Source: Peptococcaceae bacterium (GTDB lineage: Bacteria; Bacillota; Dehalobacteriia; UBA4068; UBA4997). Taken from it: a stretch of 63,715 bases of DNA. Shown here piece by piece: positions 1 to 8,350 of the stretch. A program made the position numbers and the translations under genes. The notes beneath the pieces are model-generated. The model saw nothing but the letters and a program-made list of their open reading frames with translations, was not told the DNA's origin and searched no databases. Position 1 is the first letter of the stretch. Every line of letters begins with the position of its first letter. The stretch covers positions 1 to 63,715 of the forward strand of contig JAAWKH010000009.1 in the NCBI GenBank assembly GCA_022797295.1, read 5' to 3'.

Positions 1-114
1 GCGATTGATGATAGATTGTTTGTTTTTTCCGAACAATGCAATGGCTACCGGCGGACTGATTTTGCCAGCCCTTTGCAGGAGGTGGCTCTGACCAAAGGGG
101 CTAGGGGTTATTAA
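1..114 (+). CDS. C-terminal end of an unidentified protein (partial)
   Basis: An open frame enters from the left edge and runs 37 codons to a TAA at 112-114. The residues read AIDDRLFVFSEQ and later TDFASPLQEVALTKGARGY. I do not recognise the family from this fragment. The frame is convergent with the ABC importer operon and is followed within 25 bases by a bidirectional terminator, which supports its being the true end of a plus-strand gene. Base and codon use resemble the core genes nearby. Confidence 0.55.
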   Translation, partial: AIDDRLFVFSEQCNGYRRTDFASPLQEVALTKGARGY

Positions 115-135
115 GAAGAGAAATTTAAATAATTC

Positions 136-168
136 AAAGCCGTCCCTGCCATAAAAGGGACGGCTTTT
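136..168. terminator. Bidirectional intrinsic terminator
   Basis: An 11-bp perfect stem (136-146 with 157-167) has a 10-base loop and a short T run on the plus side. A-rich DNA on the other side gives a U run for minus-strand transcripts. It lies between the convergent partial gene and the ABC importer operon and can end both. Confidence 0.85.
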
Positions 169-176
169 GGTTAATA

Positions 177-971
177 TTAGCTAAGCAACATGCGGTCGTT
201 GGCGAGTTCCTCGCCGGCGGCCATTGCAAATTTGGCCAGCAAATTTTCAACGGTTAAATTCTGCTTTTCCGGGCCGGAGATGTCCAGAATAATCTGGCCG
301 TCTTTCAGCATAATCAACCGGTTGCCGTGGGCGATGGCGTCGCGCATATTGTGCGTTACCATCAGGGCTGTCAGGTTGTTTTCTGCGATAATCCGGTCGG
401 AAATTTCCAACACCTTGGCGGCCGTTTTAGGGTCCAGCGCTGCGGTGTGCTCGTCCAGCAGCAGCAGCTTGGGCTTGGTTAAGGTGGCCATCAGCAGGGT
501 TAGCGCCTGCCTTTGCCCGCCGGAGAGCAGGCCAACCTTGGAAGTTAAGCGATCCTCCAGGCCCAAATCCAACGTTTTTAGCAGCTCGCGGTACTGAGTG
601 CGTTCCTGCTGGGTAATGCGCCAACGCAGGGTGCGGGCTTTGCCGCGACGTTTGGCCAGGGCCAGGTTTTCCTGAATTTCCATATTGGTGGCCGTGCCCA
701 ACATTGGGTCCTGAAACACGCGGCCCAGGTAAGTGGCTCGTTTAAATTCCGGCAGTTTGGTAACATCCTGGCCGTCAATCAAAATCTGGCCTTCATCAAT
801 GGGCCAAACGCCGGAGATGGCGTTGAGCATGGTGGATTTGCCAGCCCCGTTGCCGCCGATTACGGTAGCGAAGTCGCCGGCGTTCAAATGCAGGTTAAGC
901 CCGCAGAGGGCGTGCTTTTCATTAACACTGCCGGCGTTGAATGTTTTGTGAATATTACGCAGCTGGAGCAT
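177..971 (-). CDS. ABC transporter ATP-binding protein (TrpZ-like)
   Basis: Cytoplasmic ATPase of an ABC importer. Walker A GGNGAGKST is near residue 40, the signature reads LLSGGQRQA, and Walker B with the catalytic Glu reads LLLLDEHTAALD, followed by a switch His in MVTHNM. The length (264 residues) is normal for a lone nucleotide-binding subunit. I place the start at the second ATG (971): the AGGAGG upstream is 8 bases from it but only 2 bases from the ATG at 977. It overlaps the end of the permease gene by 17 bases, indicating translational coupling. With the permease and two lipoproteins it forms a PF04392-type importer, a family that includes tryptophan/tyrosine transporters. The exact substrate is inferred. 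Confidence 0.92.
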   Translation of the reverse strand: MLQLRNIHKTFNAGSVNEKHALCGLNLHLNAGDFATVIGGNGAGKSTMLNAISGVWPIDEGQILIDGQDVTKLPEFKRATYLGRVFQDPMLGTATNMEIQENLALAKRRGKARTLRWRITQQERTQYRELLKTLDLGLEDRLTSKVGLLSGGQRQALTLLMATLTKPKLLLLDEHTAALDPKTAAKVLEISDRIIAENNLTALMVTHNMRDAIAHGNRLIMLKDGQIILDISGPEKQNLTVENLLAKFAMAAGEELANDRMLLS

Positions 972-1908
972 CGCCATTGCCTCCTTTCCCCGGCGCTTGC
1001 AGGGATTTTTTCAGGGTTTGCCAGTAAGCCTTAAATTGGGGCAAGGCCAGGCAGATAGCCACGGTGATGGCGGTGAACAGCTTCAAATCGTTGGCGTTCA
1101 TGCCAGCCTTGAGCACCAGCGCAATAATAATGCGGTAGGTGATCGCGCCCAGGCTCATTGAAAGCAGGGTGCGCCAGAATGATTTGGTGCCAAACAGAAC
1201 CTCGCCAATGATAACGGAAGCCAGGCCGATAACGATAGAACCGGTGCCCATCTGCACGTCGGAATAAGACTGATTTTGAGCAATCAGCGCGCCGGACATA
1301 GCCACCAGGCCGTTGGAGAGCATCAAACCCAGCAAAATCATGGTGTCGGTGTTCACGCCTTGGGCGCGAACCATTTGTTGATTGTTGCCGGTGGCCCGAA
1401 TGGCTGAACCCAGCTCCGTGCCAAAAAACCAGTATAGAAACAGGGAAACCAAAGCCACAACCAACAGGCCGCAAAGCAAAATAGCCACGTTTTTGGTAAT
1501 GACGCCTTGGGCGGCCAGGCTCTGCATAAAGGGCAGACGTTCAATCGGAGAAAAGACAGTTTCCACCTGCAACAGGGTGATGTTGGCCTTGCCCATAATG
1601 CGTAGGTTTACGGAGTACAGCGCAATCATGGTAAGGATACCGGAAAGCAGGGCCGGGATTTTCAGCTTGGTGTGTAGCAGACCGGTCACCAGGCCGCAGA
1701 GCAGGCCGGAAAGCAGGGCCATAAAAGTGCCAATCCAGGGGTTGCCGCCGCCGGTTATCCAAACCGCACCCACGGCGGCGCCCGTCACCAGAGTGCCCTC
1801 CACGGAAAGGTCGGCAATATCCAGCAAACGGTAGGTGATGTAAACCCCCATTGTCATCACGGCCCAAAGCAGGCCCAGGGCAATCGCGCCCAAAATAATG
1901 TTTAACAT
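955..1908 (-). CDS. ABC transporter permease (TrpY-like)
   Basis: A hydrophobic protein of 317 residues with about 8-9 membrane segments and the fold of branched-chain-type (LivH/LivM-like) permeases. The segment ADLSVEGTLVTGAAVGAV is typical of permeases paired with PF04392 receptors. It forms the membrane channel for the ATPase encoded just downstream and receives substrate from the two lipoproteins encoded upstream. It lies 42 bases after the receptor gene and overlaps the ATPase gene, so it is part of the same operon. A single permease gene implies a homodimer. The substrate class (aromatic amino acid) is inferred from family and context. Confidence 0.92.
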   Translation of the reverse strand: MLNIILGAIALGLLWAVMTMGVYITYRLLDIADLSVEGTLVTGAAVGAVWITGGGNPWIGTFMALLSGLLCGLVTGLLHTKLKIPALLSGILTMIALYSVNLRIMGKANITLLQVETVFSPIERLPFMQSLAAQGVITKNVAILLCGLLVVALVSLFLYWFFGTELGSAIRATGNNQQMVRAQGVNTDTMILLGLMLSNGLVAMSGALIAQNQSYSDVQMGTGSIVIGLASVIIGEVLFGTKSFWRTLLSMSLGAITYRIIIALVLKAGMNANDLKLFTAITVAICLALPQFKAYWQTLKKSLQAPGKGGNGDAPAA

Positions 1909-1950
1909 AGAAGCAAAACCCTTCTTTTAATGCTTTAATTTTGAGATTGT

Positions 1951-2973
1951 TTATGCAGCAGTGTCAATTTCAGTAATCACATATTGCTGCAATTCCGCTG
2001 GTATAGTGATATTCAAAGCCTGGCAGGCCGGGCCGTTAATGCAATATTCAAACTCGGTGGGGTTTTGAATAGGCATAGTGGCCGGGTTGGCGCCGTTTTT
2101 CAGAATATCCAGGGCCATTTCACCGGCTTGGCAACCAATGCCGTAATAGGTGATGCCTTTGGTAAAGGTTGCGCCACGCTCAACCTGGTGCACCTCGCCG
2201 CCCAGGATCGGAATGCCGGCGGGCTGCGCAATGCTGGCCACAGTTGGCATTGCCGAGGCAAAATTGTTATCGGTGGGAATGTAGATAGCGTCGCATTCCT
2301 CCACAATAGCGGTTACGGCTTGCTGAATATCGTTGGTGTTGGTGATAGTACGCTCCACATATTTAATTTGCAGAGTGTCCAGATACTCCTTAGCAATATT
2401 GCATTGCAAAGTGGAGTTGTCCTCTGAGGCAGTGTAAAGGAAGCCAACGGTTTGCACATCCGGGCACAGCTGCAACAGCAAGTCAATTTGGTCGGTGATT
2501 GGGTTCAAATCGCTGGCGCCGGTGATGTTGCCGCCGGGCTGCTCGTCAGATTGCACCAGACGCGCTACGGTGAAGCTGGTAACGGCGGTAGCCACAATCG
2601 GAATGGTGGTGGTTTTGCTGGCCATTGCCTGCGTGGAGGGCGTGGCGATGGTGAAAGCCAAATCCACGTTTTCAGCCACAAACTTGTCCGCAATGGTGGC
2701 CAGGTTGTTGATGTCGCCCTGGGCGTTTTCAATCAGCAGCGTCAGGTTTTCGCCCGCTTGGTAGCCGTTTTCAGCTAAAGTGTCAATAAAGCCTTGCTGG
2801 GCTTGGTTCAGCGCCTCGTGATCCATAAGCTGGATAATGCCGATTTTAATTTGCTCGTTGTTCGGATTGTCGGCGCTGCCTTGCTGGGTTGTTTGGTCGC
2901 CGCCGCAGCCGGTCAGGCAGAATGCCAAACTCAAAACTGTCAGCAGCAACATAAAAATGCTGGATTTTTTCAT
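1951..2973 (-). CDS. ABC substrate-binding lipoprotein, paralog 1 (TrpX-like)
   Basis: Receptor of the PF04392 (ABC_sub_bind) family, 340 residues. The N-terminus has a basic start, a hydrophobic core and a lipobox LTGC, giving a membrane-anchored lipoprotein with the acylated Cys near residue 23. Family-typical stretches include PIVATAVTSFTVARLV, DLNPITDQIDLLLQLCPDVQ and IYIPTDNNFASAMPTV. It is a tandem paralog of the gene directly upstream in the operon. The central region is nearly identical between the two, whereas a block around residues 245-280, preceding the TYYGIG motif, differs strongly. That pattern suggests duplication followed by ligand-site specialisation or gene conversion (inference). 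Ligand is probably an aromatic amino acid or analogue. Confidence 0.92.
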   Translation of the reverse strand: MKKSSIFMLLLTVLSLAFCLTGCGGDQTTQQGSADNPNNEQIKIGIIQLMDHEALNQAQQGFIDTLAENGYQAGENLTLLIENAQGDINNLATIADKFVAENVDLAFTIATPSTQAMASKTTTIPIVATAVTSFTVARLVQSDEQPGGNITGASDLNPITDQIDLLLQLCPDVQTVGFLYTASEDNSTLQCNIAKEYLDTLQIKYVERTITNTNDIQQAVTAIVEECDAIYIPTDNNFASAMPTVASIAQPAGIPILGGEVHQVERGATFTKGITYYGIGCQAGEMALDILKNGANPATMPIQNPTEFEYCINGPACQALNITIPAELQQYVITEIDTAA

Positions 2974-3007
2974 GATATTTTCCTCGTTTTTGTTTTTGGG
3001 GTGTTAA

Positions 3008-4018
3008 TTACTCAGCCTTTTCAGCGGCCGGGTCAATTACATACTGTTGCAATTCCTCCGGCACGGTGATGTTCAAAGCCTGGCAAACCGGGCCGTTAAT
3101 GCAATATTCATAATCGTCGGTACTCTGGATGGGCATGGTGGCCGGGTCGGCGCCGTTTTCCAGAATATCCAGAGCCATATCAGCCGCTGCCTGGCCAATG
3201 CCGTAGTAGGTGATACCAACAGTGGCGGTGCCGCCGGTTTTAACCATGTTGGACTCGCCGCAGATTACCGGAATGCCAGCCGCCATGGTTACGTCGTTAA
3301 CGGTGGGCATAGCGGAAGCAAAGTTGTTGTCGGTGGGGATATAGATAGCGTCACATTCGCCAACGATGGCGGTTACAGCCTGCTGAATATCGTTGGTGTT
3401 GGTGATGGTGCGCTCCACGGTTTTAATGTTTTTGTTTTCCAGATAATCCTTGGCAATACTGCATTGCAGGGTGGAGTTGTCCTCGGAAGAGGTATAAAGG
3501 AAGCCGACAGTTTGCACGTCTGGGCACAGCTGCAACAGCAGGTCAATCTGGTCGGTGATGGGGTTCAAATCGCTGGTGCCGGTGATGTTGCCGCCGGGCT
3601 GCTCGTCAGATTCCACCAGGCCGGCTTTAGTGAAGCTGGTAACGGCCGTGGCCACAATCGGAATTGTGGTGGTTTTGCTGGCCATTGCCTGTGTGGAAGG
3701 AGTGGCAATGCAGAATGCCAAATCAACGTTTTCCGAAACAAACTTGTCCGCAATGGTCACCAGGTTGTTCTGGTCGCCCTGGCCGTTTTCAATCAACAGC
3801 GTAACTTTGTCGCCGTCGGTGTAGCCGCGTTCCGCCAGTCGGTCAACAAAGCCTTGCTGAGCCAGATTTAATGCGTCGTGCTCCATCAGCTGCATAATGC
3901 CAATGGTGTAATGTACATCGCTTTGTTGTGGTTGTTGAGTTTTTTCGCCGCAACCGGCCAGGCCCAAGGTCAGGCACAGAGCCAGCAGAACGGCTAAGAT
4001 TTTGCTAGTTTTCTTCAT
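3008..4018 (-). CDS. ABC substrate-binding lipoprotein, paralog 2 (TrpX-like)
   Basis: First gene of the importer operon, 336 residues, PF04392 receptor family. The signal peptide ends in the lipobox LAGC, with the acylated Cys near residue 23. It shares long identical blocks with the next gene, including ATPSTQAMASKTTTIPIVAT and TNTNDIQQAVTAIV, so the pair arose by tandem duplication. The block before the TYYGIG motif reads AAGIPVICGESNMVKTGG here against QPAGIPILGGEVHQVERG in the paralog. A good Shine-Dalgarno (AGGAGG in the leader) precedes the ATG at 4018. A sigma-A-type promoter and a palindrome lie just upstream, with no T-box leader. Two receptors sharing one permease and ATPase would broaden or tune substrate choice. 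Confidence 0.92.
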   Translation of the reverse strand: MKKTSKILAVLLALCLTLGLAGCGEKTQQPQQSDVHYTIGIMQLMEHDALNLAQQGFVDRLAERGYTDGDKVTLLIENGQGDQNNLVTIADKFVSENVDLAFCIATPSTQAMASKTTTIPIVATAVTSFTKAGLVESDEQPGGNITGTSDLNPITDQIDLLLQLCPDVQTVGFLYTSSEDNSTLQCSIAKDYLENKNIKTVERTITNTNDIQQAVTAIVGECDAIYIPTDNNFASAMPTVNDVTMAAGIPVICGESNMVKTGGTATVGITYYGIGQAAADMALDILENGADPATMPIQSTDDYEYCINGPVCQALNITVPEELQQYVIDPAAEKAE

Positions 4019-4055
4019 CTTAAATTCCTCCTGATTATTTATAATAACAAAATAT

Positions 4056-4073
4056 AAAGGCGAAATCGCCTTT
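4056..4073. promoter_or_regulatory. Palindrome at the importer start site, candidate operator
   Basis: Inverted repeat AAAGGCGA-AA-TCGCCTTT with 8-bp perfect arms and a 2-base centre. It begins just downstream of the -10 element at 4081-4086, so it covers roughly +1 to +20 of the importer transcript. This is the right place for a repressor operator. It could also act as a small 5' mRNA hairpin. The regulator is unknown. Confidence 0.5.
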
Positions 4074-4080
4074 GTTCAAA

Positions 4081-4110
4081 ATTATAGACTAAATAGGGCC
4101 TTTTTGTCAA
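4081..4110 (-). promoter_or_regulatory. Sigma-A-type promoter of the ABC importer operon
   Basis: On the minus strand a perfect TTGACA (4105-4110) and a perfect TATAAT (4081-4086) are separated by 18 bases, about 65 bases upstream of the first receptor gene. No T-box or other long leader fits between it and the start codon. Confidence 0.85.
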
Positions 4111-4156
4111 TGGACTTGCCTAAAAATAAAGCTTAAATTTATAAATATACAGTTTT

Positions 4157-4729
4157 TTAATCCACGTATTCAAAAATATCCGCCAGCTTAATCAACAAAT
4201 CGTCGTAAAGGCTGCACTTAAATTCCGTCACCAGAGCGGCCAGTTCTTCCTCGGTCATATCCTCCAGCAGATAATCAGGGTACTGGGTGTAAGTGTTGGC
4301 TAGCACAAAGCGGCCGTCTTGCAGCAAATATTGCTCCACTGATTTTTCCGCCGTGCTGACAATCCAATATTCCTTAACGCCGGCTTGCTCGTAAACGTCC
4401 TTTTTGTAGCTTCTATCCCGATGCGCTGTGCTGGGGGAGAGTACCTCTGCTACCAAATCAGGCGCGCCGAAAATGCCTTTGGGCTGGATTTTTTTAGGGT
4501 CGCAAACCACCATAAAATCCGGCACAAAACGGTCCTTTTTTGTTAAATATACGTCGCGTCCATCTGCCAGAGGGCGGCAGGTTCTTCCCTGCAAGTGCTT
4601 GCGAAAGATAAAAAATAGATTTTCAGCTACCGTGCAATGGCTGTTTGACGGCCTTGGCGACATCATTACTATCTGGCCGTTAATCAATTCATCTCGCGGT
4701 TCGTCCTGACAGGCTGAATTGCTGCTCAT
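4157..4729 (-). CDS. Uma2 family protein (PD-(D/E)XK nuclease fold)
   Basis: A 190-residue protein of the Uma2/DUF820 family. The restriction-endonuclease-like core is visible as VPDFMVVCD, then PDLVAEVLSPSTAHRDRSYK, then YEQAGVKEYWIV, which supply the D, E and K pattern of this fold. The family is widespread, often multicopy, and functionally poorly defined; nuclease activity is inferred from fold only. It is a single-gene unit, divergent from phoH, with its own promoter (4793-4821). AAGGAG lies upstream of the ATG at 4729. Base composition is slightly more AT-rich than the housekeeping genes to its right. Confidence 0.88.
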   Translation of the reverse strand: MSSNSACQDEPRDELINGQIVMMSPRPSNSHCTVAENLFFIFRKHLQGRTCRPLADGRDVYLTKKDRFVPDFMVVCDPKKIQPKGIFGAPDLVAEVLSPSTAHRDRSYKKDVYEQAGVKEYWIVSTAEKSVEQYLLQDGRFVLANTYTQYPDYLLEDMTEEELAALVTEFKCSLYDDLLIKLADIFEYVD

Positions 4730-4792
4730 ATTAAAGCTCCTTTCAGCTTCTGGCTGGCTTAAAGTGTTCCTTATTTAATATATCGTTTTATT

Positions 4793-4821
4793 AATATATC
4801 ATTTTACGCAGGAAAAAGCAA
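4793..4821 (-). promoter_or_regulatory. Promoter of the Uma2-family gene
   Basis: Minus-strand TTGCTT (4816-4821) and TATATT (4793-4798) with 17-base spacing, about 65 bases before the start codon. It is divergent from the phoH promoter. Confidence 0.6.
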
Positions 4822-4862
4822 TAAAAATCCAAATAATATTATTTATATTGTTAAAAAAATGT

Positions 4863-4890
4863 TTGCTACAGCCAAATTATGTGATATAAT
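4863..4890 (+). promoter_or_regulatory. Promoter of the phoH-pgpH-ybeY-era-recO cluster
   Basis: TTGCTA (4863-4868) and a perfect TATAAT (4885-4890), 16-base spacing, 42 bases before the phoH start codon. No other convincing promoter appears before recO. Confidence 0.6.
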
Positions 4891-4931
4891 AGGGGGTAAT
4901 ATAATAGAAAAATATTAGCGAGGTACAAAGC

Positions 4932-5987
4932 TTGACAAATCACGATATTTTAATGCCCGGTGAAGTTGCCGGAGCTGAAAATTCTGCCGACTTGGTTGGC
5001 AAAATGCTGCGGGAGCCGGCGGCGGAAGCCCGCCACAGCTTGCCGTTGTCTGGACGGGCCTTGGAGGCTTTGTTGGGCCGGGGCGAGGCTTTGTTGCTGC
5101 TTTTGGAGCGTACTCTGCAAGTGCGTTTGGTGCCGCGGGACGGCCGCTTGCTGCTTTTGGGCGAGCCGCCCCAGGTGGAACGAGCGGCGGCCATTTTGCG
5201 CCATTTGCTGCAAATGGCCGAAAGCGGCGCGGAAATTGACGAGGTTGCCGTCAATTATCAGCTGGCTATGTGGGAGCAGCGTTTGCACGGCGGGCGACAA
5301 AACCCGGAGGAAGCGGCCCAGCTCAGCCAGGTTATTTACACCACGCCCAAAGGGCGGCAAATTCGCCCCAAGTCCTATGGGCAGTATGCCTATTTGCAGG
5401 CGATTGATAAATATGACATTACCTTTGGCATTGGCCCGGCCGGCACTGGCAAAACCTATTTGGCGGTGGTTAAAGCCGCCGACGCCTTGCGCCGCCGTCG
5501 GGTGGCCAAGATGGTGCTGGTGCGCCCGGCTGTGGAGGCTGGCGAAAAGCTGGGCTTTTTGCCGGGGGATTTGCAGGAAAAGGTTAATCCTTATCTGCGG
5601 CCAATCTACGACGCTTTGGATGACACGCTGGGCGCGGAAACTGCGGCTAAATATATGGAGCGCGGTTTGATTGAGGTTGTGCCTCTGGCTTATATGCGCG
5701 GACGCACGCTGGACGCTTCCTTTATCATTTTGGATGAGGCCCAGAACACCACGCCGCCGCAGATGAAAATGTTTTTAACTCGCCTGGGCCAGGGCAGCAA
5801 GGCTGTGGTAACTGGTGATATAACGCAGATTGACCTGCCTGCCGGGCAGAAATCCGGCTTGCATGACGCGCAGCAAGTGCTGCACGGAGTGCCGGGCCTG
5901 GCTTTTTGTTATCTGACGGATTTAGACGTGGTGCGTCATCCGCTGGTGCAGAAGATTATTGAAGCCTACGCCAGGGCGGAGGGCTGA
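4932..5987 (+). CDS. phoH: PhoH-family ATPase
   Basis: Cytoplasmic PhoH-like P-loop ATPase, 351 residues. A KH-like N-terminal region precedes the ATPase domain. Walker A GPAGTGKT is at residues 168-175 and Walker B IILDEAQN at 265-272. The start is a TTG at 4932, with an AGGT-type ribosome site 8-9 bases upstream; the later ATG at 4953 has none. In Bacillota this gene sits in the same cluster as pgpH, ybeY and era, and is linked by context to RNA processing and ribosome maturation. The physiological substrate is not established. It is the first gene of the operon, and pgpH follows after 17 bases. Confidence 0.95.
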   Translation: MTNHDILMPGEVAGAENSADLVGKMLREPAAEARHSLPLSGRALEALLGRGEALLLLLERTLQVRLVPRDGRLLLLGEPPQVERAAAILRHLLQMAESGAEIDEVAVNYQLAMWEQRLHGGRQNPEEAAQLSQVIYTTPKGRQIRPKSYGQYAYLQAIDKYDITFGIGPAGTGKTYLAVVKAADALRRRRVAKMVLVRPAVEAGEKLGFLPGDLQEKVNPYLRPIYDALDDTLGAETAAKYMERGLIEVVPLAYMRGRTLDASFIILDEAQNTTPPQMKMFLTRLGQGSKAVVTGDITQIDLPAGQKSGLHDAQQVLHGVPGLAFCYLTDLDVVRHPLVQKIIEAYARAEG

Positions 5988-6004
5988 AACCGAGGTGAAT
6001 TTGA

Positions 6005-8338
6005 TTGAAGCCGAATAGATTTGCGTTGACCAAAACCCATTTGCAGGTGCGCTTGAGCCGTTTGGGTTATCTTTGGCTGGTGGTTTTGGTGGCGCTGACC
6101 TTTCTGCTGCTGGCCAGTGATTTTTTGAGTGACCGAGTTTCCTTGCAGGAGGGTGATTTGGCGCCGGATAATGTTTATTATTTTGGTACGGCCAAAACTT
6201 ATGTCAGTCAGGCTTACACTGCTCAGGCTCAAAATTTGGCGGCCAGTGCGGTGGAGCAGATATATAAATATGATGAAACAGTTTCCGTTGATATGCAGCG
6301 GCAGGTGGATGAGCTTTTTGATAAATTGCAAAGCACCAAAGCGTTGGTGCCGGATGTTAGCGGCCAGCTGACGGCTTTAAGCGAGCTTTTAACACCCGCT
6401 GGCGATGATGTGGAGCCGCCGGACCAAGCGGTGTTGGAATATTTTTTGCAGCTGGACGAATCCGGCGAATGGCTGTTGCGCAACAGTTTGAAAAACGCCG
6501 TGGCTGCGGCCTATAGCCGGGGCGAGTTTGGTGATGAGGAATTGCCGCAGGTGATTGAGCAGTGCAGCGCTAACATTCAGGCGGCGGCTGTGAACGATGA
6601 CGCCGAGGCTTTTATGCTGCAAGCGCAAAAGTTGTTGAGCTTTCGGGCCACCCACGTTTTTGACCAAGTGGCCACGATGGACGCTATCACGGCGGCTATT
6701 AGCAATGTGCAGCCGATTTCCCGCACTATTTATCCCGGCCAGCTGATTGTGAAGCGCGGCCAGGAGGTGGGGGCCACCGAGGTGGAGGCCTTGCAGGCGG
6801 TGGGATTGCAGCAGCCGGTCAGCGATATGCAGGCTTATATGGGCCTGTTGCTGCTGGTTATCATCTGTTATTTGCTGCTGTGGTTGTACTGCACTAAATT
6901 GAGCGGTGACAATGATTTGGGCTTGCAAAAGCTAACTCTGATTTCCCTGTTGTTTAGCGGTATTCTGCTGATGGCCAGGGTAATTACATTGGTGAAGTTT
7001 GACGCAAATTCCGCCACCGATTGGATGTTGGGCCTGGCCGTGCCGGTGCCCGCCTTTGCCATGCTGGTGACAGCTTTGGTGAACCGCCGCACCGCCATTT
7101 TTGCCACGGTGGTGGTCAGTATTTTTGTGGGCGTGATGTGCGGCACCAATATGCTCTACATTTTGGCGGCCTTGGTGGGCGGATTTATTGGCATTTGGCA
7201 GTTGAGCAATATGAAATCCCGCAGTCATTATGCCGTGGCCGTGGCTTATATTTTTGCGGCCTATGCGCTGGTGAGCCTTTCCTGGTGCTTGATGTGGAAC
7301 TACGGCGCGCGATCGGTGGGCATTGCCGTGATGATGTCGTTTATTAACGGCTTGATTTCCGTAATCCTGACCGTGGGCACCTTGCCTTTGCTGGAAACGG
7401 CTTTTTCCATCACCACGGAAATCCGCCTGATGGAGCTTTCCAATCTTAATCATCCCCTGCTGAAAAAGCTGATGATTGAGGCTCCCGGCACCTATAATCA
7501 TAGTATTTTGGTGGGTAATCTGGCGGAGGCCGCCGCCGACCAAATTGGCGCCAACGGCTTGCTGGTGAGGGTTGCTTCCTACTTTCATGATATTGGCAAA
7601 ACCAAGCGGCCCAACTTTTATGTGGAAAATCAAAAGCCGGGTGAAAACCCGCACGACAAATTGCAGCCCAGCCTGAGCACTTTCATCATCACCTCTCACA
7701 CCAAGGAGGGGGCGGATATGGCCCGCAAATATAAGCTGCCGGTGGAGATTATTGATATTATTGAGCAGCACCATGGCACCGGCGTGCTGAAAGGCTTTTA
7801 TAATAAGGCGTTGGAGCAGGCCAAAAATGCGGAGGCCGCCACGGCCCCAGTGCGGATGGAGGATTTTTGTTATCCCGGCCCGATTCCCCAAACCCGTGAG
7901 GCCGCTTTGGTAATGCTGGCCGATAGCTGCCAGGCGGCGGTGCAGTCTATGAATGCGCCCACGCCGGGCCAGATTGAGGGCATGGTGCGGGATATTGTGA
8001 AAGGCAAGCATAATGAGGGCCAGTTGAACAACTGCGATTTGACTTTCCGGGATTTGGATGTGATTTCCTCCACATTTGCCACCATTTTGGCTGGGGCTAA
8101 GCATTATCGTTTGGCTTATCCAGAGCAGCTGGCTAAGGAGATGGAGAAAATGCGCCGCCAGGCGGAACGAGAGGCGGAAAAAGCAGAAAAGGCTGATAAA
8201 GAAAAGACAGATAAAGAAGAAAAGAACGAAAAAGATGAAAAGCTAGAAAAAACAGAAAAGACAGAAAAGACAGATAAAACGGAAAAAACCAATAAGAGCG
8301 AAAATTCCGAAAAAGAGGCCAAAGACAAGAACAAGTGA
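6005..8338 (+). CDS. pgpH: PgpH-type cyclic-di-AMP phosphodiesterase (7TM-HD)
   Basis: Membrane HD-domain hydrolase that in characterised relatives degrades cyclic di-AMP. An N-terminal membrane segment (about residues 22-40) is followed by an extracytoplasmic 7TMR-HDED domain, then seven membrane segments (about 275-480). The cytoplasmic HD domain has HDIGKT at residues 528-533. The start is a TTG at 6005 with AGGTG 7 bases upstream; an in-frame ATG is absent nearby. Unusually, the last 57 residues form a Lys/Glu/Asp/Thr-only tail with repeated EKTEKTDKTEK units. The tail is charged, disordered and not part of the usual family architecture. ybeY follows after 12 bases. Confidence 0.93.
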   Translation: MKPNRFALTKTHLQVRLSRLGYLWLVVLVALTFLLLASDFLSDRVSLQEGDLAPDNVYYFGTAKTYVSQAYTAQAQNLAASAVEQIYKYDETVSVDMQRQVDELFDKLQSTKALVPDVSGQLTALSELLTPAGDDVEPPDQAVLEYFLQLDESGEWLLRNSLKNAVAAAYSRGEFGDEELPQVIEQCSANIQAAAVNDDAEAFMLQAQKLLSFRATHVFDQVATMDAITAAISNVQPISRTIYPGQLIVKRGQEVGATEVEALQAVGLQQPVSDMQAYMGLLLLVIICYLLLWLYCTKLSGDNDLGLQKLTLISLLFSGILLMARVITLVKFDANSATDWMLGLAVPVPAFAMLVTALVNRRTAIFATVVVSIFVGVMCGTNMLYILAALVGGFIGIWQLSNMKSRSHYAVAVAYIFAAYALVSLSWCLMWNYGARSVGIAVMMSFINGLISVILTVGTLPLLETAFSITTEIRLMELSNLNHPLLKKLMIEAPGTYNHSILVGNLAEAAADQIGANGLLVRVASYFHDIGKTKRPNFYVENQKPGENPHDKLQPSLSTFIITSHTKEGADMARKYKLPVEIIDIIEQHHGTGVLKGFYNKALEQAKNAEAATAPVRMEDFCYPGPIPQTREAALVMLADSCQAAVQSMNAPTPGQIEGMVRDIVKGKHNEGQLNNCDLTFRDLDVISSTFATILAGAKHYRLAYPEQLAKEMEKMRRQAEREAEKAEKADKEKTDKEEKNEKDEKLEKTEKTEKTDKTEKTNKSENSEKEAKDKNK

Positions 8339-8350
8339 GATGATTATTAA

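Noticed and set aside
6932..8104. A 390-codon minus-strand frame inside pgpH
   Set aside because: Antisense shadow of the membrane and HD domains; no start signals and biased composition.
8165..8335. A-rich repeats resembling a minisatellite or CRISPR-like array
   Set aside because: They are in-frame codons for the PgpH tail, with no unique spacers.
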